Shown here: one piece after another, positions 23,852 to 34,670 of the stretch | Numbering within the stretch: the stretch's first letter is position 1 | How the letters are laid out: every line of letters starts with the position of its first letter | Origin: Sitta carolinensis | Lineage: Eukaryota > Chordata > Aves > Passeriformes > Sittidae | DNA length: 64,000 bases | Reading direction: 5' to 3' | Assembly: GCA_032173965.1 (NCBI GenBank) | Contig: CM063284.1 | Coordinates: forward strand, 134,263,625 to 134,327,624 | Program-made: the position numbers and the translations under genes | The notes under the pieces: model-generated | Databases searched by the model: none | What the model was told of the DNA's origin: nothing | Seen by the model: only the letters and a program-made list of their open reading frames with translations

Positions 23852-25180
23852 TATAGTATACCATAGTTTGGGTTGGAAGGGACCATAATGATCATCACGG
23901 TTCCAGCTATCCTGCCATGGGGAGGGGCACCTGCCAGTTGAACAGGTTACTCAAAGCTCCACCCAGCCTGGTCTTGAACACTTCCAGGGATGGGGCATCC
24001 ACATCCCTGTGCCTCACCAACCTCACAGTAAAGAGTTTTCTCCTAATATCTAATCTAAATCTACCTCTCAGTTTAAAACAATTGCCCCTTGTCCTATCGC
24101 TACATGCCCTTGTAAACAGTACCTGCCCTGCTTTCTTGTAGGCCCTCTTTAGGTACTGGAAAGCTGATCTGACAGCTCTCCAGAACCTTCTCCTCTTCAG
24201 GCTGAAAACCCCCAACTGTCACAGCCTATCTCCATAGGAGCAGTGACCCAGCCCTCAGTCATCTTCATTGCCCTTCTCTGAACTTGCTCCAGCACGTCCA
24301 TGTCCTTCTTCTATTAGGGGTCCAAGAGCTGGATGCAGTATTCCAAGTGGGGTTTCACTGGTATGGAGCAGAGGAGAAGAATCCTCTCCTTCAGCCTTCT
24401 GGCCAAACTCCTTTTGATGTTGCCCAGGATGCAGTTGACTTTCTGGGCTGCAAGGGCACTTTGACAGGTCTTATTGAGATTCTTATCAACAAATATCCTC
24501 AAGTCCCTCTTGGAAGAGAGCCTATCCATTTGGACATGGAGCTATTGATGGCAACTCTTTGAGCACAACCATCCAGTCAATTTCTTACCCATGAGTGGTC
24601 CATCAGATCCATGTCTCCAGTTTAGAGACAAGGATGTGTGGGACAGTGGCAAGTGCTTTTCACAAGTACAGGTAGATGACACCAGTCACTCTTGCCTCAC
24701 CCACTAATGCTGCAACCCTGTCATAGAAGGCCATCAAATTTGCCAGGCACAATTTTTCTTTATGAGGCCATGTTGGTTGTGATCAATCACCTTGTTTTCC
24801 ATGTGTCTTAGGAGTTTGCAGGAGCATCTGTTCTATGATCTTACAGGACACTGAGGTGAGAATGACTGGCCTGTCATCCCCCAGATCTTTCTTTTTTTTT
24901 TCCTTTTTAAAAATGAGGATAAAAATAAAAAATCTTTCCCTTTTTCCTGTCAGTGTGTGGCTTAATTGCTTTCTCTGCCAGTTCCCTCAGGACCCACAGA
25001 TTCATCTCATCAAGTCCTATGGTCTTGTGTACATTCAGGTTCCTTAGATGTTCTTGAGTCTAATCTTCTCCTACATGGGGCAGTTTTTAATTCTCCCAGT
25101 CCCAGATTTTTCCTTCTGAGACTCAGGCAGTGTGACCAGAGCACTTTCTCATGATGCTTGAGGGAAGTATGGGGATAGCA
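23852..25180 (-). mobile_element. CR1 retrotransposon, minus strand, longest copy in window, internally deleted
   Basis: The minus strand carries the longest stretch of ORF2 seen here. Going from right to left there is the pre-RT linker and then 'TPIFKK...' near 24910 and 'RPV-LTSV-KI-EQ' near 24885-24830. 'ANLMAFYD' follows near 24745-24720, then 'GVIYLY' followed by a stop near 24680-24660, where CR1 normally has 'VVYLDFSKAFD'. Next come the C-terminal 'RDLRIFVDKNL' near 24515-24480, 'VKPHLEYCIQL' near 24350 and 'CSDRTRGN' near 24105. The 3' UTR ends in 'gggttggaagggacc' and a decayed terminal repeat at 23852-23870. Relative to the family, roughly 300 bp are missing at about 24522-24526, including the FADD catalytic motif. 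It cannot encode an active enzyme. Confidence 0.93.
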
Positions 25181-25823
25181 AAATTAATCCCAGAGTCAAT
25201 CTACTCCCAAAGTACTGTTGTGGCTTGAAGGGTTGAAGATCTCAGATCATTTCCTATTCACAAAATGGCCAGGTGGGAACACTGAACTCTAAATGCCCCT
25301 AGCTAGCATCTGCACTGGGAGAAGTGGCTAGGATGCAGAACAATTGGACAAGGGGATTTCTCAGGCTAGAAGTGATTTTTTCCTGGAGTGCACATGCTGC
25401 TGCTGCTGCACCCCTGCAGTGCTGGAAGAGCTGTGATGTCTAAGAGCTGTTCTGTTCCAATTTCATTTAAAACAAACAAAGAAACCACACTGAAGTAATT
25501 TTAACACAGGATTTTGGACAGGGCCTTGTACTGCTGAAACAAATAGCAAAAGCTTCACCCTGTTGAACCTTTTTCTGAAACCGTGTGTGACTATGTGTGC
25601 ACATATACATTAGCACTGCTTTGATTATATAATGTAATGAGCTCAGTGGATTTATTCTGGATTTACACTATGAAGCCTCAGAGCAGAGTTTGGAACAGTG
25701 TCTTGTCTTTAAGATGCCAGTTTTGTAAATGCGTTTCTTTTCTTAAGGATACTGATGAAAATTTATTACTGATTTTTCATGCATAACTTTGCAATGGAAT
25801 CAGATTTTTATGTTCCAGCTTCA
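25181..25823. other. Unassigned segment between CR1 and right 30-bp repeat
   Basis: This segment does not match the CR1 region that should lie upstream of the preceding element. It contains a CTG run near 25396-25408. It may be an older insertion or the pre-existing target locus. Confidence 0.4.
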
Positions 25824-25853
25824 TCACTGTTTCTGAATTGGGATTAAAAATTT
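25824..25853 (+). repeat. Right copy of a 30-bp direct repeat
   Basis: 29 of 30 bases match 23810-23839, and the sequence outside the 30 bp is unrelated. Confidence 0.9.
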
Positions 25854-26884
25854 TTACAAACTTAGTAGAGAATCAGTTATCATCAAAGTCCCCAGGAGCT
25901 CATTTATGGGTGTGCAAACTGCGCCCCACACTGGTCCCCTGCTTTGGAGGAACTCAATGAATAAATTAAATTTCCAGAGACAGCCAGCTTTATAATCCTG
26001 GCCTACTGCTCTTCCTTCCGACTTGCATAATTTTTTATCATTCTGGGCTTCATTCTCTGTGTTTGGCCTCTGTTGCTGACCAATGGGTATGGGGGGAGGG
26101 ACACCAGGGCTCAGGAAGTCTGGGAGCATGACTCACAGGGAGCAGAGGCCAAAATAGTAGATGGTTACAAAAGCAGCAAAACACATTTGTAAAATCGTCT
26201 GTCTATGAAGAAAAATGGTAAAATATACTGTCTGCCCTTTAATTTGCATGAGATATACCATTAGTAAAATGAACAATAATAAATATTGGATAAATCTGGG
26301 GTTTTTTTTACAATAAACAGATTTCTTCTTTTTTATTATATCAGTTTCCTCAAAAAAAATTGCTACTGAACCTTGTTAAACAACCATAATTTTATATGAA
26401 CAATAAATCCATTGTTTTATTTTTTACCTTGTGTTTAAAAAGGCATGAGACAAAAGGGAAAAAAACTTTATAGGTAGCATGATCGTCTTTGAGAAAAAGT
26501 GAAATAGCAAAAGCAACAAAAAGATCCTCTTAATCAGTCTATTTTGTAACTCAGAAAGACTATTTGGAAAGGTTTTCATCAAAGTGATTTTCTGCAGATA
26601 GCTCATAGGTGATCAGGATAAAGCCCCACTGCTTCAGCACTTCAAATATTTATCATATATATGTTTGGTTGAATCTTGATAAGGGTGAGATTTGGGAGTT
26701 ATGGACACTGAGATAGGATGTCACCTGAGACATTCATCTGATTCTGAATGCAGACAGAAAGAAAGTGCCTCGGAGAGGCCAGAAAAGAGGGAGGGAGAGA
26801 GTAAGGGATACTAGGAATGGACAGCCCTTGTTCCCAGCTCTAATATCCCGCTGCAATTATTTTGTGGACATCCACTCCTTGCCT
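25854..26884. other. AT-rich stretch, no gene recognised
   Basis: No repeat family or exon recognised. Confidence 0.5.
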
Positions 26885-27300
26885 GCACAGGAGATAGGGC
26901 TATAAGTGTATGTTATTTTTTAATTACAAGGGGGTAGAAAAAATCCTGATGATGGGCTGGAAGGTGCCATTGCATTGTTATTTTTTTCTCTCCCTTCGTT
27001 TGCTGATTATGTGAGCTGGGCTCCTTTGCTAGCCGATGATAAGCAGAATTTCCATGTTCTCTGCATAATTAATCCATCTCTGCCTCTCTTCATGCCAACT
27101 CGCCCGTTATCGCCGGCACATGCCTGAATTGCAAAAGAATCCGCTCTTCAATTGGAACTTATTGATATTCTAAGAAAAAAAAGAGAGGGGGAAAAAACTG
27201 AAAATCCTTAAGTTTAAGCCGCAGATTTTTAAATGGATTAATTTCGCTGCAATCGCAGCCATCTAAGGCGGGAAGGCAGGCAGAGCAAATTGAAAGCATC
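26885..27300. promoter_or_regulatory. Candidate conserved non-coding enhancer
   Basis: Unlike its surroundings, this block holds about ten CpG dinucleotides ('cgcccgttatcgccggc' around 27100, 'gaatccgctc', 'ttcgctgcaatcgcag'). It also has homeodomain or POU-type sites: TAATTA at 26921-26926 and TAATTAATCC at 27066-27075. A GATA motif occurs near 27037, as does the CAAT-like 'gaattgcaaaag'. There is no open frame or repeat. CpG retention in AT-rich DNA together with clustered developmental transcription-factor sites is the look of vertebrate ultraconserved enhancers. Function and target gene are inferred only. Confidence 0.4.
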
Positions 27301-27958
27301 TCCATGTTTGCAGAATTGGGTCCAGAATGCTGAAATATACTGGCACAGTTCTCTTTTAAAGTCAGAAAATTACCATTCATTTACATCACATGAAATACTT
27401 TTTTATGCTAGAAATATTCAAGAAACGTTCCTTAAATGCCTGCTAATGCTAGATAACATTTCTAACTTTCAACATTTTGCTAGACTTTGATATGACATGA
27501 TAGGAATGCCTGCCAGTGTGGAATATTATATGTGCCCGTAATCTCTTTTTATCACATATTTAGATTATATCGTCCTCTCCCTAAACCATCCTGAAGTAGT
27601 CTTTAAACAATGTACTCTGTGTCGTAGGCTCCTATTTAGTATTGTTATATGAGCCAAACTTGGTATGTCACATTTAGACTTTGCCCAGTAGGAAGGGGTT
27701 TTTAAAGTGACAACAGACGATCCTAAAAATACCGTTCATCTCTTTCTACCTTTCACAAAGTTAGGTTGTGTTTCTTATGGTCCTTTCTACATTTAGAGAC
27801 TGTTTTCACTCATTTACAACATGTGATGTGTTTTGTTAGTTCGATGCAGCTCTTGAGGATTGTATTTACATTTTAAAAGGGCTTAGCTGTACTCCATACC
27901 AGCCTGGCACTGCATGTGGAATAGCAAGAGCTAGTGACAAGCTATAGGACTTTTCCTC

Positions 27959-27963
<5 letters not shown>
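27301..27963. other. Gene-free stretch
   Basis: AT-rich, nothing recognised. The sequence becomes pyrimidine-rich just before the poly(T) tract. Confidence 0.5.

Positions 27964-28013
<50 letters not shown>
27964..28013 (+). repeat. Poly(T) tract, 50 bases
   Basis: An uninterrupted run of 50 T, preceded by a short pyrimidine-rich lead. If it were the tail of a minus-strand retrocopy, the body would lie to the right, but nothing recognisable is there. Confidence 0.95.
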
Positions 28014-28016
<3 letters not shown>

Positions 28017-31000
28017 TCAAATGATATCAAAATCCAAATATTCTTCTCCTTTTTATTTCTCTAACACTGAATTCACATCCTTCATTTCCTTGACCCTGGG
28101 AAGCAGCAGCATTCGGCAGCACTGAGAGATTTCTTTAATGCCTCAGCTAAGCCACAACATATCTGGCATTCCATGCCCATATGCTAGAAATCAGCAATTT
28201 ATGCTGTTGTAGAAGAAAATGTTGACACTCACAGTTAACAGAGGGGGAAAAGTTGCTGCACTGACTGCAAACGGAAATTTAGCTGTTAAGAAATCTTTGT
28301 TATTAGGCAGATGCCTTTCATTTGAAAAATACATGGGAAAGAAATAAAAAAAAAAAAGAGGAACTCACAGGCACATATCAGAGAGAAAAAAAAAAAAAGA
28401 GACATACAGCACAGAAATTATATTTGTGGCAACATCTGTTTCAGATACAAAACAATGGGCTGAATACATGGTTGGGCCTTCTTATCCTATAAAATTAGCA
28501 CTTGTAATGAATTTTATGTCACTAGTAAGTAAAAAAAATGCCAGTGTTCTAATTTGGATTCTCAGGCAATAAAAAGCACCATACAAGAATGACTAGTGAT
28601 CATATTAGGATATGTTTTTATATAGCAGAAAGAGAACAAAGAAGGTTTTCTGATTGCTTCATAATGATTGACAGTCTTAAAGCACCAGTGAACTTGAGGA
28701 TATTTCTGGTATATTACAATTTTAACATTACGGTTTAGGGAAAAATCAAAATGTTTGAAAATGCCTGATAGAAAACAATAGTTACATTTGCATCCAACTC
28801 TATAAGCTGCTAAGAGAAATAGTAAAAACCATATTTGAAATAATCCAAATTTTTAAATGCCTTTGAAATTGTATACTTAGCACATGAATAAAATGTCTAA
28901 AGAACAAAATTCATGTGTTCTTTCTACATATATTTGTAGTATCAATAAGTAAATAATAAATAAATAGCCATTATTCAAAATTGATGGATATATGCATTTT
29001 CAATTGTGTATTATTTTGTTAAAAATAATAATTTCCAACCTAATTTAGGATAAAAAAAAATTAGTAGAAGATTACATATGTCTACTGCGTAATATCACAG
29101 AACTTCCTGATCTCTTACAGTGAAATCCTGTCTCTTTTCAAATCAATCACAAAATCCACATTGCCTTTAATTACACTTGCATTTAAGCAAAATTTTAGTA
29201 GTAAAGTCATATTTAATTAAGCTTATATAACAGTTAATGTTGATTATTTATATCAGAAAGTTTCTTCTAACAATTTATAGTGCAGACTTCCAGCACTGGC
29301 ATCATTACACCACACAAAAAAATTCAAATATGCTAAACTTATTTTAGCTATAAGTAAATTGTAGATATTAATTAAAAACATATGCCTTTTATAGTTTTTA
29401 TTATATCTATTTATGTTCCACCTTTTTATTAGCACCCTATTTTACATAATAGCATTCTGTAATGATTATTTAAGAAACTAAAAATTTTCATACAGTTTTA
29501 GGAACCAAAATTTCTGTACTAATACTTTGAAGGATTTTGTGGAATACTTTTTTGCACCTGAAAAGAACTGCAAGTCACAGCAATGAGGAGAAAGGGGATC
29601 AGTAGCACGCAGCAGTCTTCCAGTTATTCAGCATATTTCAGCATTTGTTTCAGATGATAAATATAAATTTCTCAAGCTCCTTGTTATCAATCTCTGTATT
29701 GATTCAGCCTTTTAGAAGATCAACTTGTAGATAAATAAAAAAAGAGATCAGTGCTCAGCAGAAATGTACCCTCATTTAGAAGCCTAGATTCAGTGCAAAT
29801 CAAATGACTGCAATTTATCCATGCATGGCATTGCCTAGCATTAATCTATCCTCAATTTTGTAACTGGAAAGCAACTGTAAATGAATTACCAATTGATTTG
29901 TAAATTTTACTTAGAGAAATTTCCTTGCTCCTTCTAAAAATAATACTTTTAATTTAGAGTTTCTGGGTTCGTTTAGTATATGAAATCTGTTTAATGTGCT
30001 GTTCATCTTCAGACAGTTTTGCAGTGAAACCCCTACCAAGGAAGCTGGGAACCCTTTTCAGCTCCTTGATGCTTGCCTGCTGCATATTGAGCTACCTGGC
30101 AGGAAGTACAGCATAAGCAACAGATTTCAACACATATCAACACACGGTCAAGAGATGAATCAGAATCCTACAGAATGCCATAGTTGCAGAGGGATTTGCC
30201 AGGCTGCATTCAGAGTATAAAGGTTTTATTGTTTGTTCTGGCAGGCATGTACCATCTACAATGTAAAGACTGACTGATATTTAGAATCTTTGGAAAGCTG
30301 TTGTGCGACCCACTTTCACCTTCCTGAAGACATGAAGGAAACCCTGAAGTCCTCATTATGATGGAAGTGTGGCATTGAGTGTGGCTGTGTTATTAGGTGC
30401 CTATTGTCTTAACCTTTGTAAGCCACCTAAGAAATCAGTTGTGATATACAGCCCACAAAGAAAGGCCCTTAGCAACCAAAGAGACAAAATACTGTAGGTG
30501 AGCATAGCGTATTTGATTTGTCCATAAAAATCCTCATTCAATTCAATTAAGAGAATTTGGTGTCTTGTTATTATAATAATATTTTAAGTAAAGAATAACA
30601 TAAAATCATAACTCAGTCTGAAAAACTAACCAAAAAACTACCCTCCTGTAAGAATAAGTGGGTAGATGCAATGGGAACCTCTCTTTGGAAAACAGCCTTG
30701 ATTGGGGTCCTCAAATGATCCCTGGCTTGAGATGATCAGTGAGATTACCTGCACATGTAACCTCCTGCCATAGATATGTAGCAGTAAGACCTTACTAGGG
30801 AGTTATGAGGGAACAAATAGATTCAGTGAAGTCCAGCTGGATAGATGTCTCACTTCATTTTAATAAGAATAGATTTGCATTTTTATTTTATATCCTGCTC
30901 AAAAATGTACCCTTGACTCCAACTCTAACCACCAGGATGAACTATTATCAGCAATAGTAAATAAATAACTTGGCAGATATTATTACACATTCTTGTGTCA

Positions 31001-32539
31001 AAGTGTTTGGGTCTTAGATGAGTTTTTAGGCTTAAGAAAATACAAAATTTTCCTATGTACTGCAATACGGTCAACAAGGTATCCATGAAATTTGCAGTGA
31101 TAGATCCGGGGAGCTTTGTCCCCTTCCTTACTCTCTCTCATTTGTTTTCCTCAGGACCTGAGAAGAAACTAAAGCATGTATAATTCTGAACTCAGTTCTA
31201 TGAAACTGAAGAGACTATAAACTCAGTTCCGTGAAACCAAAGTGAATGGACTATACACATCTACGAGAGAAGGTCAGACTGTTTCTTAAAAAGCATGATG
31301 TTATAAGTAAAACACTGAATTTATTTGAAGCATGCAATCAAATTTTTTTTGCCACAAATCCTGGCACAGAGCTACAAAGTGGTTTTCTGTATTAGAAAAA
31401 AATATAACATAGAGTTTTCAAGAAAAGAAGTTACCATTTAGGAACAAAATGTGTATTTTTACTATTTTATAAAAAAAGCCAGAAAAAGTAAAAGAAATCA
31501 AAACTTTTCTCAGCATAATATATTATCAAGGGAATATTTGCATGAAAAGCCCATAAATACATTCGACCTTAAGCTAAAGTTGCCAACAGAGGGATAAAAA
31601 TAGATTATTTCCTGGAACCAAGTTTGCCAGTGTGTGCTTTATGGACTCACCTTGATTGTTTGTTGAGAGCTGGTTGGAATCAGATCAGATTCATCCATCC
31701 TCTCTGGCCCTGGGCAGTTTGACCCAGGAACAGGAGTGGAGTAAGCCTACATCAGAAAGAATGCTTTGTAACATTCACTGGTCAGTGATATACAAATGAA
31801 GTGGCACAAAACCCCCACTGCATTCACACAAGCTTTCCTAAACAATACTTGATGATAGGACTGGAAAATGGAAGGTAGCCTTTGGCAAATAGAAAAGGGG
31901 GCAACCATTCCAAAACTCAAGGGCAAATGGACACAGACAGGCACTAAAACAGCAACTGCAGAAATAGCAGATGAGCGTTTCCAGCCTATTGCAAAAGAAG
32001 ATGATCCTCCTTGTAGTAAGTGGGTTTTGTGCTCAAGTGAATCACAAGAACAGGCCATTGAATATTTCCCTCTTGGTGCCACATCTGCACAACTCTGCTG
32101 TTGCGTGATTTCAGATACACCTCAACAATGAAGCACAAATCCCTGCAGGAAAAACTTTCCACTGCAAATCTGTTCCAAGGCAGATTGCAGCCTGGTAATA
32201 GAAAAGGCAGAGCCATAGAGTTGCCAGCATTTGACAAATCACAGTAAGTCTCTTTGCCTCAGTGAGATAGAGCAAGGAGAGCTCAACTGTCTGAATCTGT
32301 GGCATCTAATGAACAGGAACACAATTACCTCAAACCGTTAACAAAGAAAAAATTATTTTTTCTGAAGCTGAATTTACTATGGGCTATTGCAGCTCATAAC
32401 AAAAGTAAAGCTACAACCTAGACAGAACTGAGCATATTTTTTATTTTTCCATTTGAAACCTGGGATTATTTCCTCCAGGCATTTTGGAAGGACAATGCTA
32501 GCAGAACCCTCTTTGCCAGTAAAGCTCAGTTTTGGAAAT
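28014..32539. other. AT-rich stretch without recognised transposons or genes
   Basis: No CR1 copy is visible. Two short A runs at 28350 and 28390 are slippage tracts. The part 31740-32310 has a higher GC content and overlapping open frames on both strands, including an 87-codon ATG frame at 31868-32131 discussed as a finding. I could not assign it to a family. Confidence 0.5.
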
Positions 32540-32760
32540 CACCATCAGTCAGCATGAAAATGGGTCCAGTGGTATGGAAATGAGCTCATTACTATTATTT
32601 TTTTGCTGGCACACACACAATTTGCGCTTTTAGAATTTTGAAAAGCAGGACATGAATTGCAAAGAAATAAATGAGTTAACAGTATTAAACAGTCAGTTGC
32701 TAATTACTGAGCAATCCAAACCTGTGTCTGATATGACATGCTCAGACATCCAGCTGGACC
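32540..32760. promoter_or_regulatory. Candidate conserved non-coding element
   Basis: A compact non-repetitive block with a near-octamer site ('tatggaaatgagctcatta' near 32573), the palindrome 'atgagctcat', and homeodomain-type 'gctaattactgagc' near 32699. This resembles developmental enhancer sequence. The evidence is motif composition only. Confidence 0.25.
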
Positions 32761-34023
32761 TCAGGCCATATGCTATCCTAGATCCTCATGCACAGCTCCC
32801 ACTACTGTCAAACACTACAGTGTAGGGTAAAAAGTTCAGTGCACAGATTAAAATATGGTCAGAGATGTATATTTGAAGATGCTTTGAAAAGAATAGTAAA
32901 TATCTGCAATTTACCAGTGAAACAAGAGCAGGAAAGCTGTAGACAGCAAGGTAGGAAATCAGTCTGAATCACTGTTCTTGTTTCACTCTCTCTGCTTTGT
33001 TTGAAGCAGAAATGTCCAATAACTCCAGTGCTGTTTTTTCTCCATAAGGAGGCTACTTACATGGATTTAGAATGTTACTTCATTCTAGTACCACATTTCA
33101 GCTGCCATAGATCACATTTGTAATTGTTCAATGTAAGAAATGAAGTTTATTATCTACTTATTGATCCCAAGGTATAATACTTGGCAGAAAGAAACATAAA
33201 GAAAATCCTAATATAATGTAGTAAGTTTTAATGGTGTAATTCCAAGGATAATAATATTGCTAAAAATATTATTCCCCTAAGTATGAAAAGTCATTTACCT
33301 TTAGCTCTAGGTTTCTTCTTGGTCCTAGCTAAAATATTAACTTTTAATTTATTTGAATTGTATTTCTTATCATGTATTTTCCAGATAGAGACCACCTACA
33401 TTAAAAAGTGTACATATGCTTAACTAAACCAGATATTCTGTGGTATCTTCTTGTAACAATGAAGATTTCATTAAGTATATTCTTCAGTGGAACGATTTCC
33501 TACATTTATGTCATATTACCTTGCATATATAAAATAACACATAATAAATAAATTTAAAAATAATTCAGAGAAGCCTTTAAAAAATAGAGGTGTCTAATTT
33601 TCATTTGCCCAAATACATTTGCTTACATGTGTGGCACTTAAAAATTATTGCAGCCTGGATCAGTGATTTGATGTTGATCAAACTGATTCAATATTGTAAA
33701 TTTGCTGGTGATCATATGCAATCAGTTGCAATAAGGCAGAGAAATCTTCAAGTTTAGAACAACCCCCAGGAACTGAGCCAATACACTTCACTACTTTTGG
33801 ATATTTAGTTGTTTTTCTGATGGGCTTAAAATTGTGGTCATATTTTGTGAGTTTTCGTGAGAAAAGACTGAAGTGGCAGGACTCAGAAACACCCAGCAAT
33901 TTATATTGATTTGTTTCCATGATGTTTTCAAAGATCTGTAATTCTTACTCATGCAAACAATACACAATTGTGGTCACGTAACTAGATTTAAATGAGAGAC
34001 ATTTAAACAACTAAGAATTAAAG
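32761..34023. other. AT-rich gap
   Basis: Nothing recognised. Confidence 0.5.
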
Positions 34024-34625
34024 CAATCACAGAATCCTTTAGCTTGGGAAAGACCTGTAAGATCTTCAAGTCCACCCATTAATCCAGCACTGCCAAATCC
34101 ACCACTAAACCATGTCCTCTAAGTGCCACATCTACATGTCTTTTAAAAACTTCAGTAACCGTGACTCCACATGTTCTTGGGCAGCGTGTTCCAATGCTTG
34201 ACAATTCTCCCTGTGAATTAATTTCTCCCAGTAACCAAACCTCTCTGTTGCCATTTGAGGCAATTTCCTCTCATCCTATTCCATTTTACTTGGGAGAAGA
34301 GACCCACTCTTACAACCTCTTCATGGAGTTGTAGAGAATGACAAGGAATCCCCTCAGCTGCCTTTCCTCCAGGCTAACAAGCCAGGTAAACACCCCAGCT
34401 CCCTCAGCTGCTCCTCGCAGGACTTGTGCTGCATACCCTTGCCCAGCTTTGTTGCCCTTCTCTGGACATGTTCCAGCACCTCGGCGTCTCTTGTATTGAG
34501 GGGCCCAAAACTGAACACAGGATTCAAGCTGCAGCCTCTCCAGTGCTGAGTGATCCTCGCCCTAGCCCTGCTGGGCACACCATTTCTAGTACAAGCCAGG
34601 ATATTATTGGCCTAGTCAAAGCAGT
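34024..34625 (-). mobile_element. CR1 retrotransposon, minus strand, 5'-truncated
   Basis: The plus strand opens with the antisense CR1 terminus ('aatcacagaatcctttagct' at 34024-34043). It continues through antisense 3' UTR ('ccaccactaaaccatgtcct' near 34100) into antisense ORF2. The minus strand reads 'EEQLRELG' near 34410, 'VQRRATKLGKG' near 34470-34440 and 'SFGPLNTRD' near 34510, the classic CR1 C-terminal region. Frameshifts separate these segments. The right, 5'-truncated end is near 34625. Confidence 0.93.
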
Positions 34626-34644
34626 AGCTCATAAAGGACAAAAT

Positions 34645-34670
34645 ATCATCGTAGAATGATTTGGGTTATA
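34645..34670 (-). mobile_element. Possible ultra-short CR1 3' end
   Basis: 'atcatcgtagaatgatttgg' followed by 'gttat' looks like the reverse complement of a CR1 terminus, but only about 26 bp are present. It could be a severely truncated insertion or chance. Confidence 0.35.

Noticed and set aside
27934..28125. Frame with a long phenylalanine run
   Set aside because: It is a translation of the poly(T) tract.
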